Assembly (NCBI GenBank): GCA_022820125.1
Contig: JAJEGA010000086.1
Location: forward strand, 1-64,000
Reading direction: 5' to 3'
Length of the DNA stretch: 64,000 nucleotides
DNA from: Anaerolineae bacterium
GTDB taxonomy: Bacteria > Chloroflexota > Anaerolineae > Aggregatilineales > Phototrophicaceae
Below the pieces are notes generated by a model, which ran no database searches, was not told where the DNA came from, and saw nothing but the letters and a program-made list of their open reading frames with translations. Position numbers and translations under genes: made by a program. Below, piece by piece: positions 55,617-64,000 of this stretch (positions are counted from its first letter, which is position 1; every line of letters begins with the position of its first letter).

Positions 55617-55669
55617 CAAGCGGCTCGAATGCGCGGAAGTTCGGACGGCTGGGGAAGGCGCCTGTCGCG

Positions 55670-56281
55670 GTGAAGATTCTTTGTGTTAGCGATACGGAGA
55701 TGCCGCAGTTGCACAATGCGGTGAATCTGCGGCGCCAATACAACGATATAGATATGATCATCAGCTGTGGCGACATGCCCCCGAATTACCTGGATTTCAT
55801 ATCGAGCATCATCGGGGCGCCGCTGTATTACGTGCGCGGCAATCACGATGAGATCTATGACGAAGAACCGCCCGGCGGCATCGATTTGCATGGACAAGTT
55901 GTCGAATACCGCGGCTTGGTTATGGCGGGTCTCGAGGGCTCGATCCGCTATAACAAGGGTGATATTCAATATACGCAGGCGCAGATGCACGCCAAGGTGC
56001 TTGGCTTCGCGCCGTCTGTCTGGTGGAATCGCTGGGCGCGCCGCCGCGGCCTGGATTTGTTTGTCACCCATTCGCCCGCTCGTGATATTCATGATGGGAA
56101 GGATGTCGCCCACTGCGGCTTCGACAGTTTTCTGAACTTTATGAAGTGGTTTCGGCCGCGGTATATGCTGCACGGACATGTGCATACCTGGGATCGGCGC
56201 AAGACGGTGCGCACGCAATTCGAATCCACCTGCGTGATGAACATCAACCCATTTACTGTATTAGAGCTTGATCCGCTTTAG
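55670..56281 (+). CDS. Metallophosphoesterase
   Basis: 203-aa calcineurin-like phosphoesterase. It starts with GTG (MKILCVSDTE). IISCGDMPPNYLDF near residues 30-43, YVRGNHDEIYDE near 54-65, LFVTHSPARDIHDG near 129 and LHGHVHTWDRR near 169 supply the di-metal ligands. The first D-x-H motif is altered to SDTE, so the usual His of the first motif is lacking. The phosphorylated substrate is unknown. It lies between the F420 oxidoreductase and xanthine dehydrogenase genes. Confidence 0.8.
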   Translation: MKILCVSDTEMPQLHNAVNLRRQYNDIDMIISCGDMPPNYLDFISSIIGAPLYYVRGNHDEIYDEEPPGGIDLHGQVVEYRGLVMAGLEGSIRYNKGDIQYTQAQMHAKVLGFAPSVWWNRWARRRGLDLFVTHSPARDIHDGKDVAHCGFDSFLNFMKWFRPRYMLHGHVHTWDRRKTVRTQFESTCVMNINPFTVLELDPL

Positions 56282-56322
56282 GCGGCTGGGGCGCGGCGGC
56301 AGGAAAAGGAGACGAGCCACGA

Positions 56323-57756
56323 ATGTGGGAAGCTTACCACAGTGTCAGCACAATTGACGAAGCCTTGGCGCTTCTTGCCCGGCATGGCAGCGCGGCGCGC
56401 ATCATCGCCGGGGGCACCGATCTGATCATTGAGATGGACCGCGGCGGGCATCCCAACCTGAAGACGCTGGTCGACATCACGCGCGTTCCCGGTTTGGATC
56501 GTATAGCGCTGGAAGCTGGTGACATTGTATTGGGTCCCATGGCGACGCATAATCACGTGGTGGCGAGCCAGCTTATCCGCGACCGGGCGCTTCCGCTGGC
56601 GCAGGCCTCCTGGGAGGTGGGCGCGCCGCCATTGCGCAATCGCGCCACTGTCGCTGGCAACCTGATCACCGCCTCTCCCGCCAACGACACGATTACGCCA
56701 TTGATCGCGCTGGATGCCGAAGTCACGCTGGCGTCGCTCGCGGGCGAGCGCCGAATCAAACTGGCGGATTTCTACACCGGCTTGCGCCAGACCCTTCTCC
56801 GGCCTGATGAACTCATGCGTGAAATTCGGTTCCCGCCCATGGGCGCCGATCAGCGCGGCCTATTCTTGAAATTGGGGCTGCGGCGCGCGCAGGCTATATC
56901 GGTCGTTGACGCCGCTGTCATCGTTGCGCTCGATCGCGCTGGCGCTGTCAGCGACGCGCGCGTCGCCTTGGGCAGCGTGGCGCCGACCATCGTTCGCGCT
57001 CCAGAGGCGGAAGCATACCTGCTTGGCGCGCCATTGACAGCTGACCGCGCCGCCGAAGCCGGGCGGCTGGCGAGCGAGTCGGTCGCTCCAATCGACGATC
57101 TGCGGGGCAGCGCCGAATACCGCCGCGAAATGGTGAAAATCCTGGTCGCGCGGGCGCTGCGGCAGTTGGGATCTGGCTCGCCGCTTGATAGCATTCCGGC
57201 TGGCCCGCCGATGCTCTGGGGCGCCAACAAGGGCGTCGTCGCGCGGGGATTGCCGGCGGCGCTAAAGCATGAGCCGGATACGCCAATTGAAAGCCGCGTG
57301 AATGGCAGCGATATGCGCGTCGCCAGCGGTCAGCGGAAATCGCTGCTGCATTGGCTGCGCGATGAGGTCAAGCTGCCCGGCGCCAAAGAAGGCTGCGCCG
57401 AAGGCGAGTGCGGCGCCTGCACCGTCTTCCTTGATGACGCGGCTGTCTTGTCTTGCCTGGTTCATGCGCCGCGCGCGCATGGCGCCGAGATCGTCACGGT
57501 CGAGGGATTAAAATGCGGCGAGACGCTGCATCCCATACAGCAGGCTTTTATTGATCAGGCGGCGGTGCAGTGCGGTTACTGCACACCGGGCTTCTTGATG
57601 GCCGGCGCCAAGCTGCTCGAAGAAATTGAAGCGCCTAATGCCGAGCAGATCAATTATGGCGTCAGCGGGAATCTTTGCCGCTGCACCGGCTATTACAAAA
57701 TCGTTGACGCTTTCCATCAAGCCGCCAGCCTTAAGGCGGAAGCCGAACAGGGCTAG
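56323..57756 (+). CDS. Xanthine dehydrogenase-type FAD and [2Fe-2S] subunit (fusion)
   Basis: 477-aa fusion. The N-terminal FAD-binding domain (about residues 1-165) has RIIAGGTDLIIEMDRGG and LGPMATHNHV. The CO-dehydrogenase-flavoprotein C-terminal domain (about 170-280) follows. The ferredoxin-like domain (about 325-475) carries the first cluster GCAEGECGACTVFLDD near 363 and the helical-domain cluster QCGYCTPGFLMAG with LCRCTGYYKI near 410-460. Usually these are separate XdhB and XdhC proteins, and the order here (FAD before FeS) is reversed relative to eukaryotic XDH. It passes electrons from the molybdenum subunit encoded at 59551. Confidence 0.88.
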   Translation: MWEAYHSVSTIDEALALLARHGSAARIIAGGTDLIIEMDRGGHPNLKTLVDITRVPGLDRIALEAGDIVLGPMATHNHVVASQLIRDRALPLAQASWEVGAPPLRNRATVAGNLITASPANDTITPLIALDAEVTLASLAGERRIKLADFYTGLRQTLLRPDELMREIRFPPMGADQRGLFLKLGLRRAQAISVVDAAVIVALDRAGAVSDARVALGSVAPTIVRAPEAEAYLLGAPLTADRAAEAGRLASESVAPIDDLRGSAEYRREMVKILVARALRQLGSGSPLDSIPAGPPMLWGANKGVVARGLPAALKHEPDTPIESRVNGSDMRVASGQRKSLLHWLRDEVKLPGAKEGCAEGECGACTVFLDDAAVLSCLVHAPRAHGAEIVTVEGLKCGETLHPIQQAFIDQAAVQCGYCTPGFLMAGAKLLEEIEAPNAEQINYGVSGNLCRCTGYYKIVDAFHQAASLKAEAEQG

Positions 57757-57759
57757 ATT

Positions 57760-59514
57760 ATGGATCGAACGGTGCCGAAGACGGGCAGCGAAGAAATCGA
57801 ACTCTATATGCGAACCTATTATTCGCTATTGCGTTCGAGCGACAGCATCAAGATCGAAACGCTCGTCGAGAGCCACATGGCAATGCGCTCGTCTTTGCAT
57901 GAGCATGCCGCCGCCGTCGAGCCCGATGCCTCAGCCTTGATGTACAGCGCGCTGCGATTGCCAGCCTGCATTGTCCAGACGGAGGAAGTTCTGATTGGGC
58001 AGATGAACCGCTCCTTCTCCGCCGCCGGTTATCGCAATATCGAAGACTGGCAGCGGGTTTACGCGACTGGCCGGCGCCGGCGCGCGCATTTCGACGGCGA
58101 TGGCGTCATGGCGGTTTATGTTGTCAGCCGTTCCGATATTGATGACCTGGTCCCCATTTTGACCGCTTTCCAAATCGAATGGAACAAGCTGCACTATTTT
58201 CTGCAAAATCCCCAACTGCTGGACCTGTTGCAATCCCTATCGGCTGCGAGCGAAATAAAAGCGGCTGACTTCGCCGCCCTGGCCGCCGGCTTGCGCATCC
58301 GCGTCAGCGATTTGAAACGATTGCAATTGCTATGGCAGGGAGACTTCGCCAGCAATTTGCTTTATATTCGCGAGAACCGCAAGAGTATGACGCTGCGCCT
58401 GATCGCTGGCTCATTGTCCGATTATCGGCGGGCGACCGCCTCCTGGTGGCATGAGCTCTGCCGCGAATTGTCCGCGGTTGGCATTGATCCGGGCGAGCGA
58501 CCGGTCTACTTCGTTTCGAGCAACACCCACTCCTTGATCAACCTGCTTGCTGGGTTCGCTCGCCGCTTTGAAGAAAGCCTGATCAACTACATCGAGAGCT
58601 TCGAAGAGAAATCACTGCTCACCGAATATGAAGACATCAAGGAGAGTTATCACAAGAGCGCCGACAACTTCCTTTATTTCGTATTGCGGCAATACCTCTC
58701 GGAGAAGGGCAGCCAGGCGCGCCGGGTATTGGCGCGGGAAGAAACCCGCCTCGGCATCCATCGCATTCCCAGCCGGCTTGGCTTCGAGATGGAAACGCAG
58801 GTCATCGAATTAGGCAAGCTGGAGCCGCAGTGGTTCGACCAGCGGCTGGGCCGCGCGCATGATCTGGAACCGCTGCGACACAGCAATGCCATCATCATCA
58901 ACATCGATTATCCGCTGGGCATGGCTTCATACGAATTGCTCAACCGCATCTCGCAAGGCGTCGGTCGGCTGGATGGCGTCTATGTCATGGGCAAGGCGGC
59001 AACGCTGAATGGTCGTATCGGCGATATGATGATCCCCAACGTCATCCACGACGAACATTCGCAGAACACTTATTTGTTCAGGAATTGTTTCACCGCCCGG
59101 CATGTGCGTGAATATATGCAGCATGGCAATGTGCTGGACAATCAAAAGGCGGTGACTGTCTTGGGCACATTTTTGCAGAACCCCCATTACATGAGCGTCT
59201 TCTACAAGGAAGGCTATACCGATATCGAGATGGAGGGCGGTCCCTATCTTTCGGCGGTTTACGAAGCCTTTCGCCCGCAGCGCCATCCGATGAACGAAAT
59301 TGTCAATTTGCATTCGGTGAAATTCGACATCGGCTTCTTGCATTACGCATCGGACAAGCCGATGAAGACCGGGCAAAACCTGGGCGCTGGCAGCTTGAGT
59401 TATGGCGGCGTCGAACCGACTTATGCCGCCGCCATCGCCATCTTGCGCCGCATCTTCTATAACGAAACGGAAAAATTGATCGAAACAACCTTCGAGGCGC
59501 TGCCGACGTTTTGA
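57760..59514 (+). CDS. Unusual 584-aa protein with nucleoside-phosphorylase-like C-terminal region
   Basis: Soluble protein lying 3 bp after the FAD/FeS fusion. The N-terminal 370 residues are mainly helical and unfamiliar (MYSALRLPACIVQTEEVLIG, LYIRENRKSMTLRLIAG, VYFVSSNTHSLINLLAGFA). The C-terminal part from about 380 recalls the PNP/UDP phosphorylase superfamily. VDGVYVMGKAATLNGRIGDMMIPNVI is near 405-430, and DIEMEGGPYLSAVYEAFRP near 487-505 has the Glu-Met-Glu ribose-binding motif. AGSLSYGGVEPTYAAAIAI follows near 548. It may correspond to a DUF6909-type family (from memory). Wedged between xanthine dehydrogenase subunits, it could release bases from nucleosides or act on a purine intermediate. 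Confidence 0.55.
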   Translation: MDRTVPKTGSEEIELYMRTYYSLLRSSDSIKIETLVESHMAMRSSLHEHAAAVEPDASALMYSALRLPACIVQTEEVLIGQMNRSFSAAGYRNIEDWQRVYATGRRRRAHFDGDGVMAVYVVSRSDIDDLVPILTAFQIEWNKLHYFLQNPQLLDLLQSLSAASEIKAADFAALAAGLRIRVSDLKRLQLLWQGDFASNLLYIRENRKSMTLRLIAGSLSDYRRATASWWHELCRELSAVGIDPGERPVYFVSSNTHSLINLLAGFARRFEESLINYIESFEEKSLLTEYEDIKESYHKSADNFLYFVLRQYLSEKGSQARRVLAREETRLGIHRIPSRLGFEMETQVIELGKLEPQWFDQRLGRAHDLEPLRHSNAIIINIDYPLGMASYELLNRISQGVGRLDGVYVMGKAATLNGRIGDMMIPNVIHDEHSQNTYLFRNCFTARHVREYMQHGNVLDNQKAVTVLGTFLQNPHYMSVFYKEGYTDIEMEGGPYLSAVYEAFRPQRHPMNEIVNLHSVKFDIGFLHYASDKPMKTGQNLGAGSLSYGGVEPTYAAAIAILRRIFYNETEKLIETTFEALPTF

Positions 59515-59550
59515 GCAGTTGCCGCGCGTCATCTTAACGGGAATAGCGCC

Positions 59551-61776
59551 ATGAGCAGCGAGCATACCAAGGTCATCAGTGAATCCGTCAAGCGCATAGA
59601 CGCCCGCGGCAAAGTGACGGGCGAGACGCGTTATCCCGGCGATATCGACATTGAGGGGCAGCTCTGGATGCGCATCAAATTCAGCGAGCGCGCCCACGCC
59701 CGCGTCGTAAACGTCGATGCCGCCAAAGCCGAGGCGCTGCCGGGTGTCGTCCGCGTCTTCACCAGTCTTGATGTGCCAGTTAACGAATACGGGCTCGTCA
59801 TCAAAGATCAGCCGGTGTTATGTGGGCCGGGCGGCGTCAAAGCGGGCGCCGATGTCGCGCGCTGCTACATGGACATGGTGGCGACCGTCGTCGCCGAGAC
59901 CGATGCAATCGCGCAAGCGGCGCTCGAGTTGATTGATGTGCGATATGAGGACTTGCCCGCCGTCTTCGACCCCGAGGAGGCGATGACGGAATCAGCGCCG
60001 CAGCTCCATCCCGAGAGCCCCGGCAATCTGGTGGCGCGTTATCGCATCCGCCGCGGCGATATGGAAGCGGGCTGGAAAGCGGCCGAGGTCGTGGTCGAGG
60101 GCGAATACGAAACCACCTGGCAGGAACATGCCTACCTGCAGCCGGAAGCGGGCTTGGCGTATATCGATGAAGCAGATCGGGTTGCTGTGGTGGTCGCCGG
60201 TCAATGGACGCATGAAGATCAAGAGCAGATCTATCACGCGCTGGATTTGCCGCCCGAGCAAGCGCGCGTCATCTATCCGGCGATCGGCGGCGCTTTTGGC
60301 GGGCGCGAAGACATGTCGGTGCAGATCGTCCTGGCGCTGGCCGCTTGGAAGCTGCGCGTTCCGATCAAGATTCAGTGGAACCGCGAAGAGTCGATCCTAT
60401 ATCATCATAAGCGGCATCCGATCAAAGTGCGGGCAAAGTGGGGCGCGACGCGGGAGGGCTTGCTGACCGCTGTCTCCGCCGAAGTCATCGGCGATGCCGG
60501 CGCTTACAACTACACATCAAACAAGGTATTGGGCAACGCGCAGCTCACCGTCACCGGGCCCTACGAGATCCCCAACATCCATGTAGATACCTATGCCGTC
60601 TACACCAACAATATCCCGTCGGGGGCTTTTCGCGGCTTTGGCGCGCCACAAGCCCTGTTCGCGGCTGAAGGACAGATGAATCGATTGGCGGCTGCGCTGA
60701 ATATGGATCCGCTTGAGATCCGCCTGAGGAACAGCATCCGCGAAGGCAGCATCGGCTCGGTGGATACACCTTTTCCCGCTGGCGTCACTATGCCGCAAGT
60801 CTTCGAGGCTTGCGGGCGCGAGTCCTGGTGGGCGCTTTCGGGGGGCCGCTGGCGGCTGCATTCGGCGGTCCAGCCGGCCGATCAGAGCAAGCGCCGCGGC
60901 CGCGGTATCGCCGGCGGCTTTAAGAATGTTGGCTTCAGCTTCGGCTTTCCCGAGCATTGCTGGGCTGGGCTGGAATTGCAGGGGCGCGCCGACATTGACA
61001 AAGTGATTCTCTATCAGGCCGCCGCCGAAGTCGGTCAAGGGGCGCATACCGCGCTATGCCAGATGGCCGCTGACGCCATTGGCGTCCCCTTTGACGCCGT
61101 TGAGCTAGTCGCCTCCGATACCGCTACCTCCGGTTCCTCGGGCAGCGCCTCAGCCTCACGCTTGACCTTTATGTCCGGCAACGCCATCCGCGGCGCCGCC
61201 GAGATCGCCCGGCGCAATTGGCAAAACGAAGAAAGACCGGCTCGCGGAGAATTCATGTATCGCCCGCCAGCCACCACGCCCTTTGATCCGGAGACCGGCC
61301 GCGCCGAGCCAAATTTCGCTTATGGTTACGTGGCGGAAGCGGTTGAGGTGGAGGTGGATATTGAGACCGGTCAGGTGCGACTGCTGGAAGTCGTCTGCGC
61401 CAATGATGTGGGCAAGGTCATCAATCCGCAGCAGTTGGAGGGCCAGATCGAAGGCGCCATTGTTCAAGCGCAGGGCTACGCGCTGATGGAGCATTTGCAT
61501 TCAGACCAGGGCAGAATCCTCAATCCTTATCTCTCGACCTATTTGATTCCGACATCGCTTGATGTGCCGCCAAAGGTCAAGTCCGTCATCCTGGAGCATC
61601 CCGATCCGCTTGGTCCTTGGGGCGCGCGCGGCATGGCGGAGATGCCCTTTCTGCCGCTGGCGCCCGCCATCGCCGCCGCCATTTTCGATGCGACCGGCGT
61701 CTGGATCGACTCCCAGCCATTCACGCCGCAGAAAGTGGTCAAGGCGCTGCGCCAAACAGGAATCGGCGCGATCTAA
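59551..61776 (+). CDS. Xanthine dehydrogenase-type molybdopterin-binding subunit
   Basis: 741-aa large subunit of the xanthine oxidase family. The N-terminal a/b hammerhead domain (about residues 18-125) begins IDARGKVTGETRYPGDI. Moco-binding blocks include GGAFGGREDMSVQIV near 247, GAFRGFGAPQALFA near 357 and AAEVGQGAHTALCQMA near 490. The catalytic Glu lies in GARGMAEMPFLPLAPA near 692. Such enzymes hydroxylate purines (hypoxanthine to xanthine to urate) or related heterocycles. A selenium-dependent form is possible because YqeC follows. It pairs with the fusion at 56323, although the phosphorylase-like gene separates the two. Confidence 0.88.
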   Translation: MSSEHTKVISESVKRIDARGKVTGETRYPGDIDIEGQLWMRIKFSERAHARVVNVDAAKAEALPGVVRVFTSLDVPVNEYGLVIKDQPVLCGPGGVKAGADVARCYMDMVATVVAETDAIAQAALELIDVRYEDLPAVFDPEEAMTESAPQLHPESPGNLVARYRIRRGDMEAGWKAAEVVVEGEYETTWQEHAYLQPEAGLAYIDEADRVAVVVAGQWTHEDQEQIYHALDLPPEQARVIYPAIGGAFGGREDMSVQIVLALAAWKLRVPIKIQWNREESILYHHKRHPIKVRAKWGATREGLLTAVSAEVIGDAGAYNYTSNKVLGNAQLTVTGPYEIPNIHVDTYAVYTNNIPSGAFRGFGAPQALFAAEGQMNRLAAALNMDPLEIRLRNSIREGSIGSVDTPFPAGVTMPQVFEACGRESWWALSGGRWRLHSAVQPADQSKRRGRGIAGGFKNVGFSFGFPEHCWAGLELQGRADIDKVILYQAAAEVGQGAHTALCQMAADAIGVPFDAVELVASDTATSGSSGSASASRLTFMSGNAIRGAAEIARRNWQNEERPARGEFMYRPPATTPFDPETGRAEPNFAYGYVAEAVEVEVDIETGQVRLLEVVCANDVGKVINPQQLEGQIEGAIVQAQGYALMEHLHSDQGRILNPYLSTYLIPTSLDVPPKVKSVILEHPDPLGPWGARGMAEMPFLPLAPAIAAAIFDATGVWIDSQPFTPQKVVKALRQTGIGAI

Positions 61777-61947
61777 TAGCCTCTCGCCGACTGCGACTGC
61801 CCATTGCGCACGCCCTGCGCCTTCATCTGCTGGCGCGTCAAGCGCGGTCGCTCGCATTCGTGTTATGATTAAGGTGATGACGCTGGGGATGATTGGCGGC
61901 GCTTGAGCTTATGGCTTCAGTTGCCCGTCGTCAATCGGGATACATCT

Positions 61948-63309
61948 ATGCGATTTGAGCGAGCTTTTGATCTGGCGCCGGGCGATGTGGTCGCCTTCAT
62001 CGGCGCCGGCGGCAAGACATCGCTAATGGTGAGCTTGGGCTACGAATTGGCTGAAGCCGGCTGGCGCGTCCTTGCGACGACCACGACCAGGCTGGCAACC
62101 GACCAATTGGATTTGTTCCCCTGTACGATGGCGGCCGGCGCGGCGCCGCGCGCGATATCCGAGGCGTTGACGGAGCACCAGTTTGTTCTTTTGCACGAGC
62201 AGATCCGCAGCGGCTCGGTCTACGGTCCGCCGCTGGAATGGACCAGGCGCTTGCTCGACAGCGTCGACTCGGATATTTTGCTGGTCGAAGCCGATGAGGC
62301 CGCCGGAATGCCCTTCAAAGCGCCGCTGGCGGATGAACCGCAGGTGCCGCTGGAAACCTCGGTTGTGATTTCGGTGGCGTCGCTCCGCGCGCTGGGCTTG
62401 CCGCTCGATCGCGATCATGTTTACAACCCCGCGGCGATGATCGACCGCTATGGCTTCGTCGAAAACAGTCCGATTAAATCGCCCTGGCTGGCGCAAGTGC
62501 TGCGGGATGAGGCGCTCGGTCTGCGCGGCGTCCCGGCGGCGGCTCGCGTCATCGTTTTTCTGAATCAAACGCCGAAGCACGGATTCAAGCGTGGGCGCGC
62601 CCGCATGATTGCGCGGCTCAGCTTGCAAAGCGAACGGATAAATGCGGTTGCGCTTGGCTCTGTGCGCGGCGCCGAGCCGGTATTTGAGCTGCAGCGCCGC
62701 GTTGGCGCGCTCGTGCTGGCGACGGGCGAATCCCCCTGCAAGGATCGCGACCGCATGCTTCGGTCATCTGAGCGCGGCCGACAGGCGGTGGCGCAGGTTA
62801 CCGAGAAAGTCCTGCGTTCGCGCATAGATCATATCCGCTTGGTCACCGGCTACCGGCGGGCGGAAGTGCGCGCCGCGACCAGGCATCTCGGCGTGCAGGC
62901 CGCGCATGATCGGGCGCATCTATCGGGCGGCGCGGTGAGCGCGCTCAAAGCCGGGCTGCGCGCCTTGCCGGATCGGCTCTCGGCGGTGCTGGTGGCGCCG
63001 GGCGATCAAGCGCGTCTTCAGCCAAAGGTGATTTATCATGTCCTCGCCGCCTATGCGCGCGGAGACGGCGACTTTATCATTCCGCGTTTCCGGGGGCGCT
63101 CGGGTTACCCGGTCTTGATTGATTCGCGCTATTGGCCCGACTTGCTGAAGTTGCCCCGGGCTAGCGGTTTCAAAGCGATTGCCCAGCGCTTTCTGGATGA
63201 AATCACCTTCCTGGATGTCGACAGCGATAGCATCTTCCACGATCAAAGCCAAGGGCTGCGGCATCACACGCCACGCCGCGATGCCTGGGTGAGGAATCGG
63301 GGCGCTTAA
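61948..63309 (+). CDS. yqeC: YqeC-like selenium/molybdenum hydroxylase accessory protein fused to a degenerate MocA-like domain
   Basis: 453-aa protein. The N-terminal 230 residues match YqeC: DVVAFIGAGGKTSLMVSLGYELAEAGWRVLATTTTRLAT (a P-loop start), then LLVEADEAAGMPFKAP and VVISVASLRALG. The C-terminal 200 residues align with molybdenum cofactor cytidylyltransferase (MocA): LVLATGESPCKDRDRM in place of LAAGxSxRMGxxK, and LVAPGDQARLQPKVIYHVL for the metal Asp region. The Arg, Gly and Lys of the nucleotide loop are missing, so that half may be inactive or regulatory. It probably matures the hydroxylase encoded upstream. The ATG at 61948 was chosen over 61903 by fit to YqeC. Confidence 0.75.
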   Translation: MRFERAFDLAPGDVVAFIGAGGKTSLMVSLGYELAEAGWRVLATTTTRLATDQLDLFPCTMAAGAAPRAISEALTEHQFVLLHEQIRSGSVYGPPLEWTRRLLDSVDSDILLVEADEAAGMPFKAPLADEPQVPLETSVVISVASLRALGLPLDRDHVYNPAAMIDRYGFVENSPIKSPWLAQVLRDEALGLRGVPAAARVIVFLNQTPKHGFKRGRARMIARLSLQSERINAVALGSVRGAEPVFELQRRVGALVLATGESPCKDRDRMLRSSERGRQAVAQVTEKVLRSRIDHIRLVTGYRRAEVRAATRHLGVQAAHDRAHLSGGAVSALKAGLRALPDRLSAVLVAPGDQARLQPKVIYHVLAAYARGDGDFIIPRFRGRSGYPVLIDSRYWPDLLKLPRASGFKAIAQRFLDEITFLDVDSDSIFHDQSQGLRHHTPRRDAWVRNRGA

Positions 63310-63337
63310 CCGCCTTTTTGCTGGATCAACTCGCGGA

Positions 63338-64000
63338 TTATATCCCTTGACCAACGCCGCTCGCGCTTAGGTCCACCGGGCGCCGCAAGGTGGCGGGCCG
63401 CTTATCTATGTCTCCGGTCGCGTTTGCCCGCATTTCATCAAAGAACTCCATCGGCGTGATGACGATCAGCACTTCCTGCGCTTGGACGCGATGTTCCGGC
63501 GGCGGCGCATAGAGGAACTCGGCGCGATTAGCTTGGCGAATGCCAATGACGCTGGCGCGATAACGCGCTGTCAAAGCCAGCTCCCGTATCGTCTTGCCAA
63601 TCCAGGGCGAATCGTCTTCCATATAGAGCTCAGCCGTCTCCAGCCCGGTTATTTCGTTGTAAAGCACGTGCTGAAGGAACTCGGCGATTTCGGGGCGGGT
63701 GGTCGCGAGCAGCACGAACTGGGCGGCAACGTGAAAGGGGCTGACGACGCGGTCGGCGCCCGAGCGCCTCAGCTTCTCGATCATATCGTCGGTTGTGGCG
63801 GTGACCGATATCAGCAGCGACTTGCTGATGGCGCGCGCCGACAGAACCGACAGAACGGCAGCCGCCCGGTCCTGAATTGAAATCATGATCGCCTGCGCCC
63901 GATCGATGCCGGCTTTCTTCAGCGTGTCTTCTTTTGCCGGGTCGCCATGAATCACGCGGAAGCCGCGCTGCCGCCAGCGCTCGCTGACCTTCTCATCATG
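63338..64000 (-). CDS. TrkA/RCK-domain potassium channel or transporter protein (partial, 5' end beyond the window)
   Basis: At least 220 codons; reading continues through the right edge with HDEKVSERWRQRGFR preceding VIHGDPAKEDTLKKAGIDRAQAIMISI. The visible part is the second half of a TrkA-N (RCK-N) Rossmann domain and a TrkA-C domain (LETAELYMEDDSPWIGKTIREL to VLIVITPMEFF). FHVAAQFVLLATTRPEIAEFLQHVL is the linker typical of NAD-gated K+ channel proteins. The missing N-terminus probably carries the ion-channel helices. Confidence 0.8.
   Translation of the reverse strand, partial: HDEKVSERWRQRGFRVIHGDPAKEDTLKKAGIDRAQAIMISIQDRAAAVLSVLSARAISKSLLISVTATTDDMIEKLRRSGADRVVSPFHVAAQFVLLATTRPEIAEFLQHVLYNEITGLETAELYMEDDSPWIGKTIRELALTARYRASVIGIRQANRAEFLYAPPPEHRVQAQEVLIVITPMEFFDEMRANATGDIDKRPATLRRPVDLSASGVGQGI

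Overview
The window is a GC-rich (roughly 58%), gene-dense stretch of a bacterial chromosome. The best guess is a member of the Chloroflexota (Anaerolineae-like), probably from an environmental or marine metagenome. This is an inference. It rests on F420 biosynthesis genes, very large family-5 solute-binding proteins tied to carbohydrate genes, Thr/Pro-rich linkers in lipoproteins, SH3b-domain exoproteins, and no gene that clearly points to Proteobacteria or Firmicutes. There are no phage genes, no IS transposase and no CRISPR array.

Region 1 (1-21,050) is a carbohydrate-use island. It holds three GH117-family hydrolases, an S1 sulfatase, a 596-aa protein that may be a TIM-barrel hydrolase, an enolase-superfamily dehydratase/cycloisomerase, a KduD-like SDR, a zinc alcohol dehydrogenase and a GntR/FCD regulator. 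A complete family-5 ABC importer is spread over it: two tandem solute-binding proteins, two permeases and two ATPases. The hydrolases and sulfatase lack signal peptides. The layout therefore suggests import of a sulfated galactan oligosaccharide followed by breakdown in the cytoplasm. Three promoters in this island (GH117-1, permease operon, ATPase operon) carry the same TTGTnnACAA palindrome, a plausible operator for the resident GntR protein.

Region 2 (21,100-37,400) is mostly housekeeping: tRNA-Val, dcd, argS, a methyltransferase, an ABC exporter, a GH63-like (alpha/alpha)6 protein, a lipoprotein, a DUF971 protein, a MaoC hydratase, galT, a secreted class A beta-lactamase-like protein that seems to use a CTG start, tRNA-Leu, an FtsB-like protein, ygfZ and gmk. 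Two copies of one MITE-like element (6390-6636 and 23707-23983), each flanked by a perfect 10-bp target duplication, lie in regions 1 and 2.

Region 3 (37,400-63,300, all on the + strand) is a purine-catabolism array. It runs folD, a guanine/8-oxoguanine deaminase-like amidohydrolase, adenine deaminase, a YgeY-type M20 hydrolase, a YgeW-type carbamoyltransferase, carbamate kinase, two fold-type-II PLP enzymes and SsnA. An F420 block follows (fno, cofE, nitroreductase, cofD, cofC, an LLM oxidoreductase), then a xanthine dehydrogenase-type operon: an FAD/2Fe-2S fusion, an unusual 584-aa protein with nucleoside-phosphorylase-like motifs, the molybdopterin subunit, and a YqeC-MocA-like maturation fusion. 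The logic would be base deamination, ring hydroxylation or opening, ureido-group phosphorolysis to carbamoyl phosphate with ATP from carbamate kinase, and PLP-dependent deamination of the remaining amino acid. Placing F420 biosynthesis and an F420-type oxidoreductase inside this array is the most unusual feature of the window. The right edge cuts a TrkA/RCK-type potassium-channel gene.
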